DNA of 64,000 bases from Sphingobacteriales bacterium (GCA_027483645.1 JAIXUD010000007.1:105775-169774), one strand, 5' to 3'; numbered from the stretch's first letter, positions 42,052 to 51,944 are shown. Made by a program: numbers and translations. The notes: generated by a model from the letters alone, not told the origin.

Positions 42052-42409
42052 CCGTATTGGCGATCTGATGATACCCCGAAACGGGGAGTTCCCCGCTTTT
42101 AGCGAGGTGGGCGGGATCACTTATATTGATGAGTTGGTATCATACGCCCCGGGCGCCGATATCAAAGACCTCAATATGCTGCTCACCATACTGGCATTTA
42201 TGCCGACGTTTGTGCTCCGCTGGCTACTAGGCAAAATGGAAACTGCCATGGAAAACAAAGGCCCACTCGGTCCCATCTTCCGCCAGTTGGACATTGGCCT
42301 GCGCGGCCTAATATTCTCTTGTTACTACACCGAAAAAGTACCCACCACTTTCAAAGGCAAAAAGCCGCTGGACATTATTGGGTTTCAGTTGACTAGGGTG
42401 GAGGATTGA
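42008..42409 (+). CDS. Putative small subunit for the GMC oxidoreductase
   Basis: 133-residue protein overlapping the GMC gene end by 44 bp, which implies translational coupling. It has SALKAINRIGDLMIPRNGEFPAF at the start, reminiscent of the gluconate 2-dehydrogenase subunit 3 family (LIPADGDFP-like motif), and a hydrophobic helix, LLTILAFMPTFVLRWLLG (about 60-78), that could contact the membrane. No Tat signal is visible. It is assigned mainly by context; family resemblance is moderate. Confidence 0.6.
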   Translation: MTSKYLSNSALKAINRIGDLMIPRNGEFPAFSEVGGITYIDELVSYAPGADIKDLNMLLTILAFMPTFVLRWLLGKMETAMENKGPLGPIFRQLDIGLRGLIFSCYYTEKVPTTFKGKKPLDIIGFQLTRVED

Positions 42410-42411
42410 GG

Positions 42412-42448
42412 GGTTGGTTGATTGGTTACGAGTTACGGGTTACGAGTT
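42412..42448. repeat. Word array, single arm (GGTTACGAGTTAC type)
   Basis: GGTTGGTTGATTGGTTACGAG and then TTACGGGTTACGAGTTG words directly follow the stop codon at 42409. They share GATTGGTTAC words with 31060-31096 and ACTCGTAAC words (complement) with 25398-25431. No second arm was found. Confidence 0.65.
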
Positions 42449-42503
42449 GAAAGCATCAGCGTGGAAACCCGCTGTCATCAAGCCACCCGCACTCTGCCCC
42501 CCT

Positions 42504-45500
42504 TCAATCATTCAACCTTAACTGCCCTGCAAGGTTCAGCTTACCAGCAGTTTCAATTCGAATGTCTTCTGCTTTGCCGATTACGCTTACTGGTACATGC
42601 AGCTCACCTAAAGTAACTAGCAACCTACCCGTTACGGTAAGGTTATCCAACAACGTAAGCCTTGAATTGGATGCCTTGTTGATGGTTAGGTTTTTAAATT
42701 GTTTAGCACCATTGCTAGCGGCACTTCCTTGGCCGGTTAATATGGTTTGAGTGCCCGTGCCATTGAAGGTAACCGTACTGGTAGAGGCGATAAACGTACC
42801 CAAGTTCACCCAATTGCCCGTCACATTCAGGTTATTGGTGCCCGCTAGCCACACTTGGGTATTGCTGCCGATGCTTATGTTGCGCACGCCGTAGTTGGTG
42901 TTGTTAATGGTTACGTTGCCGTTGGATACGCACTGCTGCGCATCGCTTGGGCTTACGACAAACACGTTTACAGTGCTGGTCGGCAAGGTCGAAACGAGGT
43001 TGTAGTTTGTTCCGTCAAATCGCATCCAGTTGGCGGTTGTGCTCCATAGCAAGCTGGAGTTGCCCGTCCATAGATAATCGCCATTGGCAATGGCAACATT
43101 GTTTACACTGATGGTAGTACTCGGCTGACGAATTTCGGTATTGGCAGAGACGGCGCCTGTGGTGTTGGTACAGCCCGTATTACCTACGCGGCGCACCCAA
43201 TACTGCTGGCTACCCAAGGCCGTAACGGTGACTGTAGCTCCAGTAGCTGCCAAAATATTACTACCTATGCTGCCTGTGCCCCATTGGTAAGTACTACCCG
43301 AACCATTGCTGCCGCCATTGGCGGTAAGCACAATAACGTTGCCCGTGCATTCCACAAACGTTTGCTTGGGGCTGATGATGATTTGCTGTGCAGCCCAACG
43401 CTCTGATATGCTTGCCGTAGCAGTGCGCGCCACAGTAGTACCCGCAGATGTTTGTGCAAAGTAAGCCATCATATTCGAAGGCTCTCCGCTGGTATTGTTG
43501 GGGCTATCATATATCTCAGTAGTGCCATTGGCAGGGGTAAACAAGGCGTTTTTCTTATTGGTATAGAAGGCAATACCCAAGCCGTTGGCCGCTGCACCGA
43601 TTACTGATGGCGAAGCCACGCTAGTACCCGAAGTACCGCTAGATTGGCCACCCGAAGCCGAAATAGGATTACTGGTATTGTAGCCAGTAATGCGCACTAA
43701 CCCTACCGACCATTTTGGGGTGTTGGTAACGGTAAAGCTAAAGTTGCTAGCCGCCACATCAGCCGAGGTAGCGATGCGATAATAGGATGCCATACCCACG
43801 TTTGTGCTCTGGTCAGTGCGGGCAATAAGTACCCAATCAGTTGGCGGGGTGATGGTTACACCCGTGCCCTTCTCAAAAGTAAAGCCCATTAGCAAAAGGT
43901 CGCCCTCTTGCACACCAGTAGGTTTGTTTACGGTAATACTGTTGCCCGAGCCCGTATTGGTGGCCGAACTTTGTACTACCGGTACGGTAGTGATGACCGA
44001 CGATGAGCTAGTAATACTGGTAGGCGCAGTTGGTGCGGTACTTACCGTAATGCGGGCACTATCCGATGTAGCCGTGCAGCCGCTTTGGCTTACCACGGCA
44101 CGCACCAGGTAGTTGTTCCATCCGTTGCTTTCCAGGTTCGCAATGCTTAGGTTAGCCGTAGTGCTACCGGTTGCACCAGCAATAGTACCGATGGCTGTCC
44201 AAGAACCACTGCCCGCCGGCTTGCGCTGCCACTCGTAGGTGGAGCCAGTACCCGATACGGCTACGGTAAAGTTGCCAGTTGCTTCGCCGCAAACGCTAGC
44301 GTTGCTTGGCTGGGTAGTAATGCTCAACGAGGCAGGGGCATTAATAACCACGTTGGCCGATGAGGGCGAAGGACAACCGCTAGAAGTGCTGATGGTGGTA
44401 GGGTAGGTAGAAGAAGCGATGCCAGGACCGAAAATAGTTACATCTACCCTATTGCAGTTTTGGTTTACAATGTTGGCTGTGGCGCAATCGCTATTAGAGT
44501 TGTAAGGGCGGGTTTGGGTAGTAAGCGTACCCCTAAATATTCTGGTAGAGGATGCCGCGCCCACCGTAGGAGCCGGTATGCGAATGGTATAGTTGCCATT
44601 GTTTTGGCTGTTGCAAAATATTTGTGGTTGAAAGCCTATATCCCCGTCCCAGCAGGTATTCACTCCTGTTACGGTAATGGTGTAATTGAACTCCACGTTG
44701 TAATTGTAGCCATTGGTACAAGGGTTATCTAATGATACGATGCTCAAAGGTTCCACCACAATTACAGCCGTATAGCCACAAGCACTCACCGTGGCTTGGT
44801 AGCCATAGCTATAATCGCTCACGGTAAAGGTGTAGGTATTGGGCGCAAGGTTGCTAATGGTAGTGCTGGCTCCACTGCCTGCCAAGGAAGTGCCGCCAGG
44901 GTTTCGGGTTAGCAGCCAATTGCCCGTGGTGGGCAGTCCGCTAAGTACCACAGAACCTGTGCTATTGGTGCAGGTAGGCTGCGTAATGGCGCCAACCGTT
45001 GGCGCAGCGATAGCCTTAGTTAGGGTAACGTTGTCGAAAACGGCGGTTTGACTGGCGGTGGTGCCACCTTGCCAGTAGGCACCCATGGCGGTAATACTGC
45101 TGCTGGTATAAGTGCTATTGGTAGCGGCACCTTGCGTGGTCAGCGTTCCCGTAATTGGGTCGGCAAAGGCGCTATTGCCATCGTTGCGAAGTAGTAGCTG
45201 CCAGTTATCGGTGCTGGGGTTATACACAACCCTTACACTTAAGTACTGGGCGCCAAAATCGGTAAGGCCGGTGGTATTGGAGGTAATGATATTGGTAAGT
45301 GTTCCGCGAAGGCCATTGTTGTAATGCACCAAGCGTATAGGGTCGGTTGTGCCCGTTTGTCCCAATACTACTGCATAGCCGCTGCCGCTGCTCACTACAT
45401 TTGCATCAGTACCGGCAAGCACAAAGGCTGCACCAAAGGTACTACTGCCAAAACCGCCAGGGTCGGCTTGGCTTTGTCGCATATTGAAGTTCCAAGTAAG

Positions 45501-45854
45501 CGGTCCAGAATTGTTGTTGAGCACAAAGGCATAGCACGACAAATTGCCGGATGGCACCGAAGCAAACACCCAACCGTTGGAATTGTTAGTGGCACTTACA
45601 TCATTGCTTAGCTCTAATACATTACTGTTGCGTCGTGCGCCCCAGTCGTTGCCCGACCGAGCCACCGACCAAGCTGCTGTACCTATAGCACCCGATGTGG
45701 TGAAGGTAGCACTTGTGTTGGCAGAGAAATTATCTGTGAAGACAGTGCTTTGAGCCATTGTTTGGGCAAAGGGGCAAATCGTAAATAGTACTGCAAACAG
45801 TAACGTTTGCAGTGCCATTTTGTGCAGAGGGAGGATAGTGTTTTCTGAGTGCAT
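42504..45854 (-). CDS. Large secreted adhesin-like protein, probably C-terminally truncated
   Basis: 1116-residue protein with a signal peptide (core MALQTLLFAVLFTICPFAQ; a second possible start is the ATG at 45818). The mature part is very rich in Thr, Ser, Asn and Gly. It contains an N-terminal lectin-like jelly roll (about 40-270, FAAFVLAG-like strands), SprB/IPT-like segments with C..S..V..LSGLPTTGNW, an Ig-like domain with ITTQPSNASVCGEATGNF and YEWQRKPAGSG, and a final module with STVTFNGTGTQTI and NLTINKASNSRLTL. The same module occurs in the middle of the 11150-13456 cargo protein, where it is followed by a sorting domain. Here the frame stops soon after it with none, so the 3' end may be lost. 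Confidence 0.8.
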   Translation of the reverse strand: MHSENTILPLHKMALQTLLFAVLFTICPFAQTMAQSTVFTDNFSANTSATFTTSGAIGTAAWSVARSGNDWGARRNSNVLELSNDVSATNNSNGWVFASVPSGNLSCYAFVLNNNSGPLTWNFNMRQSQADPGGFGSSTFGAAFVLAGTDANVVSSGSGYAVVLGQTGTTDPIRLVHYNNGLRGTLTNIITSNTTGLTDFGAQYLSVRVVYNPSTDNWQLLLRNDGNSAFADPITGTLTTQGAATNSTYTSSSITAMGAYWQGGTTASQTAVFDNVTLTKAIAAPTVGAITQPTCTNSTGSVVLSGLPTTGNWLLTRNPGGTSLAGSGASTTISNLAPNTYTFTVSDYSYGYQATVSACGYTAVIVVEPLSIVSLDNPCTNGYNYNVEFNYTITVTGVNTCWDGDIGFQPQIFCNSQNNGNYTIRIPAPTVGAASSTRIFRGTLTTQTRPYNSNSDCATANIVNQNCNRVDVTIFGPGIASSTYPTTISTSSGCPSPSSANVVINAPASLSITTQPSNASVCGEATGNFTVAVSGTGSTYEWQRKPAGSGSWTAIGTIAGATGSTTANLSIANLESNGWNNYLVRAVVSQSGCTATSDSARITVSTAPTAPTSITSSSSVITTVPVVQSSATNTGSGNSITVNKPTGVQEGDLLLMGFTFEKGTGVTITPPTDWVLIARTDQSTNVGMASYYRIATSADVAASNFSFTVTNTPKWSVGLVRITGYNTSNPISASGGQSSGTSGTSVASPSVIGAAANGLGIAFYTNKKNALFTPANGTTEIYDSPNNTSGEPSNMMAYFAQTSAGTTVARTATASISERWAAQQIIISPKQTFVECTGNVIVLTANGGSNGSGSTYQWGTGSIGSNILAATGATVTVTALGSQQYWVRRVGNTGCTNTTGAVSANTEIRQPSTTISVNNVAIANGDYLWTGNSSLLWSTTANWMRFDGTNYNLVSTLPTSTVNVFVVSPSDAQQCVSNGNVTINNTNYGVRNISIGSNTQVWLAGTNNLNVTGNWVNLGTFIASTSTVTFNGTGTQTILTGQGSAASNGAKQFKNLTINKASNSRLTLLDNLTVTGRLLVTLGELHVPVSVIGKAEDIRIETAGKLNLAGQLRLND

Positions 45855-46203
45855 TTTATAGGACGTATAGGTACATGCGCGATAAAAACAAGTACGGCTT
45901 TCCACGCATAAACAAATGTTGATCATTAGTTATGTAGCTGCTTTTGCTACTTGTACGGCAATGTAGTCTCAGAGTTGTGCGAAGGCAAGACTTTTTCGAT
46001 GAATAGACTCTTTTTGTCAGGGAACGGCATAATAAAGCCGATGTAGCCTATCTAAATTGTGGCAAATAACCACTAAAATTTGATTACCAGGGAATTTATG
46101 TACCTGTGGCGATGAAGCTAGAAGCTACTGCTCATGCCAAGTCATATGCCCAGAACACAATAAATGTTTGAAAGCGAAATTGCCAAACAAAGGCTATTAC
46201 GAT

Positions 46204-47016
46204 TTATTCAAAAGGAAAACCGCTTAAATCTTCCTCCTTTCTATACACCAAAGTAGGCTTGGGCTGGAAGGCTGGGGTGGCAACCTGTATTTGCCAAAAA
46301 GTAGCATAATTGGGCAAGTTGGCTTGCATGCGATCAACAAACATTAAGTATCCGAACATGCCATCGCTAATATCGAGTAGGCATTCATCTCCATCCTTTA
46401 TCGCTAAGTAAATGGAATCAACCCCCAATTTATCCTTTTTATAAGCTAATACTTCTGTGATATCTTTCCATTTTATAGGAGCCAATACCTTTCCTTCTTC
46501 GGCATAGGTAAAGCCATCTTCGGTATATACAAAAGCACCGGGGTTAGCCTTTCTATCAGTTAATTGCTGCGTTACCCGTTCCTCATCGGGGCTGTCTGCA
46601 AAGCGGATTCGGGAATGGTTTGTAACAACCAGCAGCAATACAATCCACAATAAGCCTGCACCAGATAGCAATACCATGTCGCCCGCTATGCCAACCCCTT
46701 TTATATACTGGAAGTATAAACTATAAGCAGCAATAGAGGCACAATACAACCCTGCCCACGCATAGCGCTCTGCAAAGGGCAACTGTAACAGTGCCATGCG
46801 CGACGGTACTTTGTATGGATGCTTAAACGAAAACAGCGGCACTGCCCAAAAAACCAAAAACGGAAAGGCAAGTAGTGCCGGTATAGCGCGTATGATGCTG
46901 TATGGTTCCTGCTCGGTAAAATGCAATACAATAAGTAAAGCTGCAGGTATACCCAAAAAGAACAGACAAAAGTAATTGGTGCCTTTGGTAAATGGCAACT
47001 TGGTTTCACCTTTCAT
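46204..47016 (-). CDS. Unrecognised four-helix membrane protein
   Basis: 270-residue inner-membrane protein. There are four predicted membrane helices in the first 150 residues (YFCLFFLGIPAALLIVLHF, AIPALLAFPFLVFWAVPLF, WAGLYCASIAAYSLYF, MVLLSGAGLLWIVLLLVV). A cytosolic C-terminal domain (about 165-245) follows with FVYTEDGFTYAEEGKVLAPI and IKWKDITEVLAYKKDK, which recalls a bacterial PH-like (bPH2/YcxB) domain. I do not recognise a named family. It is monocistronic, with the GH5 gene 48 bp upstream on the same strand, so cotranscription is possible. Confidence 0.7.
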   Translation of the reverse strand: MKGETKLPFTKGTNYFCLFFLGIPAALLIVLHFTEQEPYSIIRAIPALLAFPFLVFWAVPLFSFKHPYKVPSRMALLQLPFAERYAWAGLYCASIAAYSLYFQYIKGVGIAGDMVLLSGAGLLWIVLLLVVTNHSRIRFADSPDEERVTQQLTDRKANPGAFVYTEDGFTYAEEGKVLAPIKWKDITEVLAYKKDKLGVDSIYLAIKDGDECLLDISDGMFGYLMFVDRMQANLPNYATFWQIQVATPAFQPKPTLVYRKEEDLSGFPFE

Positions 47017-47064
47017 TCGCTCAATAGGTTAACATTGGTAATCACGATGAAAGACTTCCCAAAA

Positions 47065-48549
47065 CTAGAACCCAACATTCACTGTATAGCTCCCGCTCAC
47101 CGATACCTCGGCGATGTAGCCGCCACTTACGGTGCGCAGTTCTTTTAAAGTGGCATTAGTACCGGTAATGATGGGATTGCCGAAGCGGTTGGGTATCCAT
47201 AGTTCGGTGGTGCCCTCTTTGGTGGTGGTAGCGGTAAGTACCATTTCACCTGTGTCAGGATTGCTGGTCAGCGTTTCTGGTTTACCCACTATCGCATTCG
47301 GGCGGGTGCGGCTGAGGATGTTTAGGTAGAATGGGTTTACATTGCCGGTAAGGTTGCCTGAAACATCCAACTCAACCAAGTGCATAGATGTTGCGCCGTA
47401 AGAGTTACCATCCCAACTGATGCCATGCGGGTCGCCGGGGGCTTGGGCCCATTGCCACCATGTAGAGCCTGTGAAGTAAGTATCTTCATTTGCAGCAAAG
47501 CGTTTTACTTTAGCAGCATCGGTTGCCGGATCGCCGAAGAAACCCCACTCGCCAATAAAGAAACTGCAGTTGAACAAGTTAGAACCAGCATCAAACAAAT
47601 TGAAACCATCTTCAATGGTAAATGGCAACGAGCCGAACGACTCAAAGTAAGAATGCGGTGCAAATACAATATTTTGGTCAGATGTAAATGAAGCCGTAGG
47701 AAGCACTAAATTAGTCACACCACCGATACCAACACCCATCTCAAAAAACATGATGTGCTGTGCAGCGCCAATAGAAGTCTCCGTGGTGCGAATGGCGCTA
47801 ATGAGTCGCGCATAGTAGCTTGACATTTGAGCACCGGCCTCTTCAGTACTTACAGCACCAAAACCAGGCTCATTGATAAGGTCATATCCCACTACATTTT
47901 GATATTGGGCGGTTTCGGCAATCAGGGCTTGCCAAGCTTTGATACAACTATCCTGTATACCGTTGCGGTTGTTCCAAAAATTGCCAAACGCTGTATAAAC
48001 AGCCGGTGCCCCTTCCCTCGAGCCATCAGGCGAGCAAGTGGAAGCGCCATCGGTATAGGTGGCCCACTCTGGCGCGCCGTCCCAGCCCTTGTTGGGATTT
48101 GTGCATACGCTATCGGCAGGGGTGGCAATGTACTTGCCCCAAGCATCTTGGTGCATATCCAACATTACGTACATATCATAGCGGGCGGCATCTTCAATAG
48201 CCATCCTGATGCTTTGTATATAGGCCATATCATACACGCCCGGTTGCGGTTCCAATTTGCTCCAGCTAAATAGCAACCGTACGCAATTAAAACCATACGA
48301 GGCCATTTGCTCCATATCGCTAGCGGCATAGGGTTTGGTAGCAGGTATGGATGGGTTGGCCTGCCAATAATCGCCCAATACATTGTAGTTTACCCCGCGC
48401 AACAGCACAAAGCGCCCGCTTCTATCATATATGCCCGCATCGGTTCCCGATGAGGCATAAAGGGTTTGGTCTATCGGTTCGTTATCATCGTCTTTTTTGC
48501 AGGCGGCAAAAGTTAGTATTAACAGTGCTAATAGCGTAAACGGTCTCAT
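47065..48549 (-). CDS. Glycoside hydrolase family 5 lipoprotein
   Basis: 494-residue lipoprotein (lipobox LTFAAC, Cys17) with a GH5 TIM-barrel. Landmarks are LLRGVNYNVLGDYW, CVRLLFSWSKLEP, VMLDMHQDAW, the acid/base Glu in YDLINEPGFG (near 232), HSYFESFG and the nucleophile Glu in FFIGEWGFFG (near 335). DMHQDAW and the overall pattern point to the endoglycoceramidase-like GH5 group. The C-terminal domain (about 410-494) is a beta-sandwich. It would hydrolyse glycans or glycolipids on the cell surface. It lies upstream of the four-helix membrane protein on the same strand. Confidence 0.87.
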   Translation of the reverse strand: MRPFTLLALLILTFAACKKDDDNEPIDQTLYASSGTDAGIYDRSGRFVLLRGVNYNVLGDYWQANPSIPATKPYAASDMEQMASYGFNCVRLLFSWSKLEPQPGVYDMAYIQSIRMAIEDAARYDMYVMLDMHQDAWGKYIATPADSVCTNPNKGWDGAPEWATYTDGASTCSPDGSREGAPAVYTAFGNFWNNRNGIQDSCIKAWQALIAETAQYQNVVGYDLINEPGFGAVSTEEAGAQMSSYYARLISAIRTTETSIGAAQHIMFFEMGVGIGGVTNLVLPTASFTSDQNIVFAPHSYFESFGSLPFTIEDGFNLFDAGSNLFNCSFFIGEWGFFGDPATDAAKVKRFAANEDTYFTGSTWWQWAQAPGDPHGISWDGNSYGATSMHLVELDVSGNLTGNVNPFYLNILSRTRPNAIVGKPETLTSNPDTGEMVLTATTTKEGTTELWIPNRFGNPIITGTNATLKELRTVSGGYIAEVSVSGSYTVNVGF

Positions 48550-48885
48550 AATAATAGGGTTTGTGGTGCTGAGTACAACCGAATATACAGAATAAAGGCA
48601 ATTTTGTCATAAAAATAAGATTCCACTAACGGCATCACATTGTTATTTAACATTACTGATATTACCGGAACTAATCCAATTGCCGCTACCCCCCTTTGCC
48701 AAGTAATATTATCATAATTGACCGCTACTATAGCCGAACATCTTATAATTCGATAGTGCTGAAAAGCGGTATACTATTAATCTTATGCCCCTTCAGGGCG
48801 TGCCGAAGCACATATAAACAATACCACCCTTTTCAAATTATCTCATCCTTAAATTTGCACATCGGTACATTCGCACATCAGCACA
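48550..48885. other. Intergenic stretch, AT-rich, with a small word array at one end
   Basis: 336 bp between the GH5 gene and the rnr stop. No gene is seen. The last 35 bases (48851-48887) hold GCACATCGGTACATTCGCAC words reaching into the rnr stop codon. Confidence 0.5.
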
Positions 48886-48887
48886 TT
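48851..48887. repeat. GCACAT word array abutting rnr stop
   Basis: TTTGCACATCGGTACATTCG then CACATCAGCACATTA: four degenerate GCACAT words. The last contains two bases of the TAA (48886-48888) of rnr. A second arm was not found. Confidence 0.55.
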
Positions 48888-51387
48888 AACCACGTCTTTT
48901 CTTCGGCTTAGTGCTATTGCTGCCCGGTTGTTGCCTAGTGCTGCGGTCCGATTTCTTTTTATTCTCTTCCTTCTTGGTGCCTTTCGGTGCTGGGCGGGTG
49001 CCACGGCTGCCCCTTGGGCCGCCAATGTTGGGTTTGCCCGGTCGGCTGCCGCCGCGCTTACTGTCCCCGCGGCCCATCTCTCCTTCGGTGGAGCGGCTAC
49101 CTTCGGTGGTGGTAGTTGGCCTGGCGCGGCCATAGCTGCGTACGGGGCCGGTTTGTCCGCCAAAGCCCATTTCGAGTTTGCGCTCGGCGTGCTCTTCGGG
49201 GGTTAGCGGGTTTTCAGGGTCTGCCAGTTCAAAGTCAATTTGGCGGCGTTCCAAGTTGGTACGCTCCACCCTTACATAAACCCGCTCTCCAAAACGGAAC
49301 TTGCGGCCCGTATCGGTATCTACTATGGTAAGGTCTTTCTCCTCGAAGCGGGTACCATACTCGCTCAGTTTGTTCTCGGCTACAAAGCCTTCGCACTTGT
49401 TGCCTTCCAGCTCCACGAAAATACCCCGGCCGATAACGCCCGAAATAATGCCCCAGAACTCTTGCCCAATGCGGTCTTGCATATACTCCACCTGCTTATA
49501 CTTCACCGATTCGCGCTCGGCGCTCATGGCGCTGCGCTCCATGTTGCTGCTATGCACAGCCAACTCTTCTAGCCCTGCCTCAGTATAGGGTCCTTCTGCA
49601 TCTTCTAGTACAGCGGCCAGTATGCGGTGCGTCAGCACATCCGGGAACCTGCGTATTGGCGAGGTAAAGTGCGAGTAGAACTCAAACGCCAAGCCGTAGT
49701 GGCCAATGTTTTTGGTAGTGTAAACAGCCTTCGCCATGGTGCGGATGGCCAAGCTGCTCAGCACATGTTCTTCCGGCTTGCCTTTCACGCGTTGCAACAG
49801 CGCGTTTAGCGTGCTCGCCACTTCGGTAGGTTCCTTAAACTTCAGCACATAGCCAAACTTCTTCGCGAAGTCGGCAAACTGCTCCAGTTTTATCATGTTC
49901 GGGTAGTCGTGCACGCGGTATACGTTGTGCACCGGCTTTTTGCCCACCTTCAGTTTGCTTAGGTATGTAGCTACATATCGGTTGGCCAGTAGCATATAGT
50001 CCTCAATCAGTTTATTGGTATCCAGGCTTTCTTTCACGTACACATCTAGCGGCTTGCCCTCGCGGTCGAGCTTAAAGCGCACTTCCTCACTACTGAATTC
50101 GATGGAGCCTTTCTTCAAGCGCTCGCCACGCAATGCCAATGCAATTTTTTGCATCACTTGCATCTCGCTGGCAAACGGGCCTTCGCTCTTTCCTTCCAGC
50201 ACATCTTGCGCGGTGCGGTAGGTAAAGCGCTTATCGCTATGTATCACGGTGCGACCATACCATACCTCGTGCACCTTGCCGCTCTCGTCTAGGTTAAACA
50301 CCGCCGAAAACGTCAGCTTGTCCTCATTAGGGCGCAGTGAGCAGATAATGTTGCTCAACCGCTCAGGGAACATCGGCGCAACCCTATCTACTAAGTACAC
50401 GCTCGTGGCACGCTCAATGGCTTCCTTGTCCAGCGCGCTGCCTATAGCCACATAATGGCTCACGTCGGCAATGTGCACACCAATCTGCCAGTGGCCATTG
50501 GGTAATTTTTCAATGCTCAGGGCATCATCAAAGTCTTTGGCATCATCCGGGTCGATGGTAAAGGTAGGCACCCCGCGCATGTCGCGGCGGGCGGCAATTA
50601 CCTCTTGCGGTATCACGTCGCCAATATTCTCTACCTCTTGCAGCACCTCTTCAGGGAAACCGAGCTTAAAGCCATTATCAATCAATATGGATTTCATTTC
50701 CACATCGTTGTTGCCGGTTTCGCCCAGTATCTCGGTTATCTTGCCATGCGGGCCTTTGCTGTATTCGGGCCAGCCAGTCAGTTCCACCACTACCTTGTCG
50801 CCGTCTTGGGCTTCGTTTAGGTGGTCATGGTCTACAAAAATCTCATAAGGCATCTTGTCGCTCTCCGGTACTACGTGCGGCGTTTTGCCATTCACATGCA
50901 GCGTGCCTATATATAGGTTCTTCATGCGGCGCTCAATCTCCATGATTTCGCCTTCAAACTTGCCGGTTTTGCTCTTGCCCGTAATGCGGAATTTCACTTT
51001 ATCCTTATCCAATGCTTGGCCTAGGCGCTTGCCGGCTACAAACACGTCGGTTTCCAGTTCATCGGTAACAATAAAGCCGTAGCCGTGTATGGTCATATCC
51101 AGTGTACCGCTCATGTACTTGCTGCCACCCGCGGGTTTGGGCTTAGCCTCGCCTGTAAGGGCTAGGGTATTGTTGGCGGTAAGCTCCAGTTGCTTGGTTT
51201 GCAATAGCTTATCAATAGTGCTTTGCACATCATGCTTGTTATAGTCCAGCAGAAACTGCTTGGCCAGGCTCTTGCGGTGGTGGTGCTTGCCCGGGGTGCT
51301 CTTAAAGTAGTGTAGTATTTCCTTTTCCAGCGTGCTCAAATCAGCCTCTGGCTGTACGTAAGGGTCTTTTCGTTCTTTTTTACTCAT
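48886..51387 (-). CDS. rnr: Ribonuclease R
   Basis: 833-residue 3'-5' exoribonuclease of the RNase II/R family. It has an N-terminal winged helix (about 15-70), two cold-shock domains, the RNB catalytic domain (about 265-600; RGVPTFTIDPDDAKDFDDAL holds the metal Asp residues), an S1 domain (near 650-730) and a long basic C-tail (about 745-833) rich in Gly, Arg, Lys and Ser. That tail is low complexity and typical of Bacteroidota RNase R and RNA-binding proteins. The enzyme degrades structured RNA and aids rRNA quality control. It is monocistronic; a -7 box is present 150 bp upstream. Confidence 0.96.
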   Translation of the reverse strand: MSKKERKDPYVQPEADLSTLEKEILHYFKSTPGKHHHRKSLAKQFLLDYNKHDVQSTIDKLLQTKQLELTANNTLALTGEAKPKPAGGSKYMSGTLDMTIHGYGFIVTDELETDVFVAGKRLGQALDKDKVKFRITGKSKTGKFEGEIMEIERRMKNLYIGTLHVNGKTPHVVPESDKMPYEIFVDHDHLNEAQDGDKVVVELTGWPEYSKGPHGKITEILGETGNNDVEMKSILIDNGFKLGFPEEVLQEVENIGDVIPQEVIAARRDMRGVPTFTIDPDDAKDFDDALSIEKLPNGHWQIGVHIADVSHYVAIGSALDKEAIERATSVYLVDRVAPMFPERLSNIICSLRPNEDKLTFSAVFNLDESGKVHEVWYGRTVIHSDKRFTYRTAQDVLEGKSEGPFASEMQVMQKIALALRGERLKKGSIEFSSEEVRFKLDREGKPLDVYVKESLDTNKLIEDYMLLANRYVATYLSKLKVGKKPVHNVYRVHDYPNMIKLEQFADFAKKFGYVLKFKEPTEVASTLNALLQRVKGKPEEHVLSSLAIRTMAKAVYTTKNIGHYGLAFEFYSHFTSPIRRFPDVLTHRILAAVLEDAEGPYTEAGLEELAVHSSNMERSAMSAERESVKYKQVEYMQDRIGQEFWGIISGVIGRGIFVELEGNKCEGFVAENKLSEYGTRFEEKDLTIVDTDTGRKFRFGERVYVRVERTNLERRQIDFELADPENPLTPEEHAERKLEMGFGGQTGPVRSYGRARPTTTTEGSRSTEGEMGRGDSKRGGSRPGKPNIGGPRGSRGTRPAPKGTKKEENKKKSDRSTRQQPGSNSTKPKKRRG

Positions 51388-51537
51388 AGTAATCGTGTTA
51401 GCCCAATAATTGCGGGCTTTGGTATTGTATAAAATTGGGAATTAAAAATGGATTGTTGTGTAGTATATTAATGTTAATGGTGTTGATAAGCTAGCAAAGA
51501 CTTTGCCAATTGGAGTGGGTTATTGTTGATTGTAATA

Positions 51538-51545
51538 CAAAGATA
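51538..51545 (-). promoter_or_regulatory. Candidate -7 box of rnr
   Basis: TATCTTTG on the minus strand, an exact TAnnTTTG, 150 bp before the rnr ATG. A long 5' leader would result. No TTG at the correct distance. Confidence 0.3.
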
Positions 51546-51592
51546 AGGATTTTTTAGTTCGGAGTTGACTCTTATGTAGGGGTAATCACACA

Positions 51593-51690
51593 ATGGTCGT
51601 TATTGCGAGGAACGACTTTGCCGATTTTTCATCGGCATTGGAGTGACGCGGCTACTTCTCTCACTGCCTTGGCAGTAATCCCCTGCCACA
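51593..51690. repeat. Intergenic element with GCGAGGAACGA and small hairpins
   Basis: TGGTCGTTATTGCGAGGAAC is followed by GCCGATTTTTCATCGGC (hairpin), TGGAGTGACGCGGC and TGCCTTGGCA. The GCGAGGAACGA motif is, from memory, a recurrent repeat word in Bacteroidota genomes. It occupies part of the 573-bp gap between rnr and the next plus-strand gene; the rest of the gap is AT-rich and featureless. Confidence 0.5.
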
Positions 51691-51944
51691 GAGGATGGTT
51701 TGATGCTAACCTATGAATTAACCATAACTACAATACGAAATAATTAGCGTGGACGCTGAAATATGTTTTCCTTAGGCGAGCACACCTAATTCAGCAAGAA
51801 GATACTTTTTCGATGTAAGTCCATTTGTGGACTTGCTAATAAGATTTTGATAAGTAATAGTTAACATGTGCCATTTCAGTAAAAATAGTAGTTTAGACCT
51901 CCTAAATATTAATAAAATATTCCGCAACGAATAAAACTGCTACT

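Noticed and set aside
48886..49206. Plus-strand frames opposite the rnr 3' end
   Set aside because: They are antisense to the low-complexity basic tail of RNase R.
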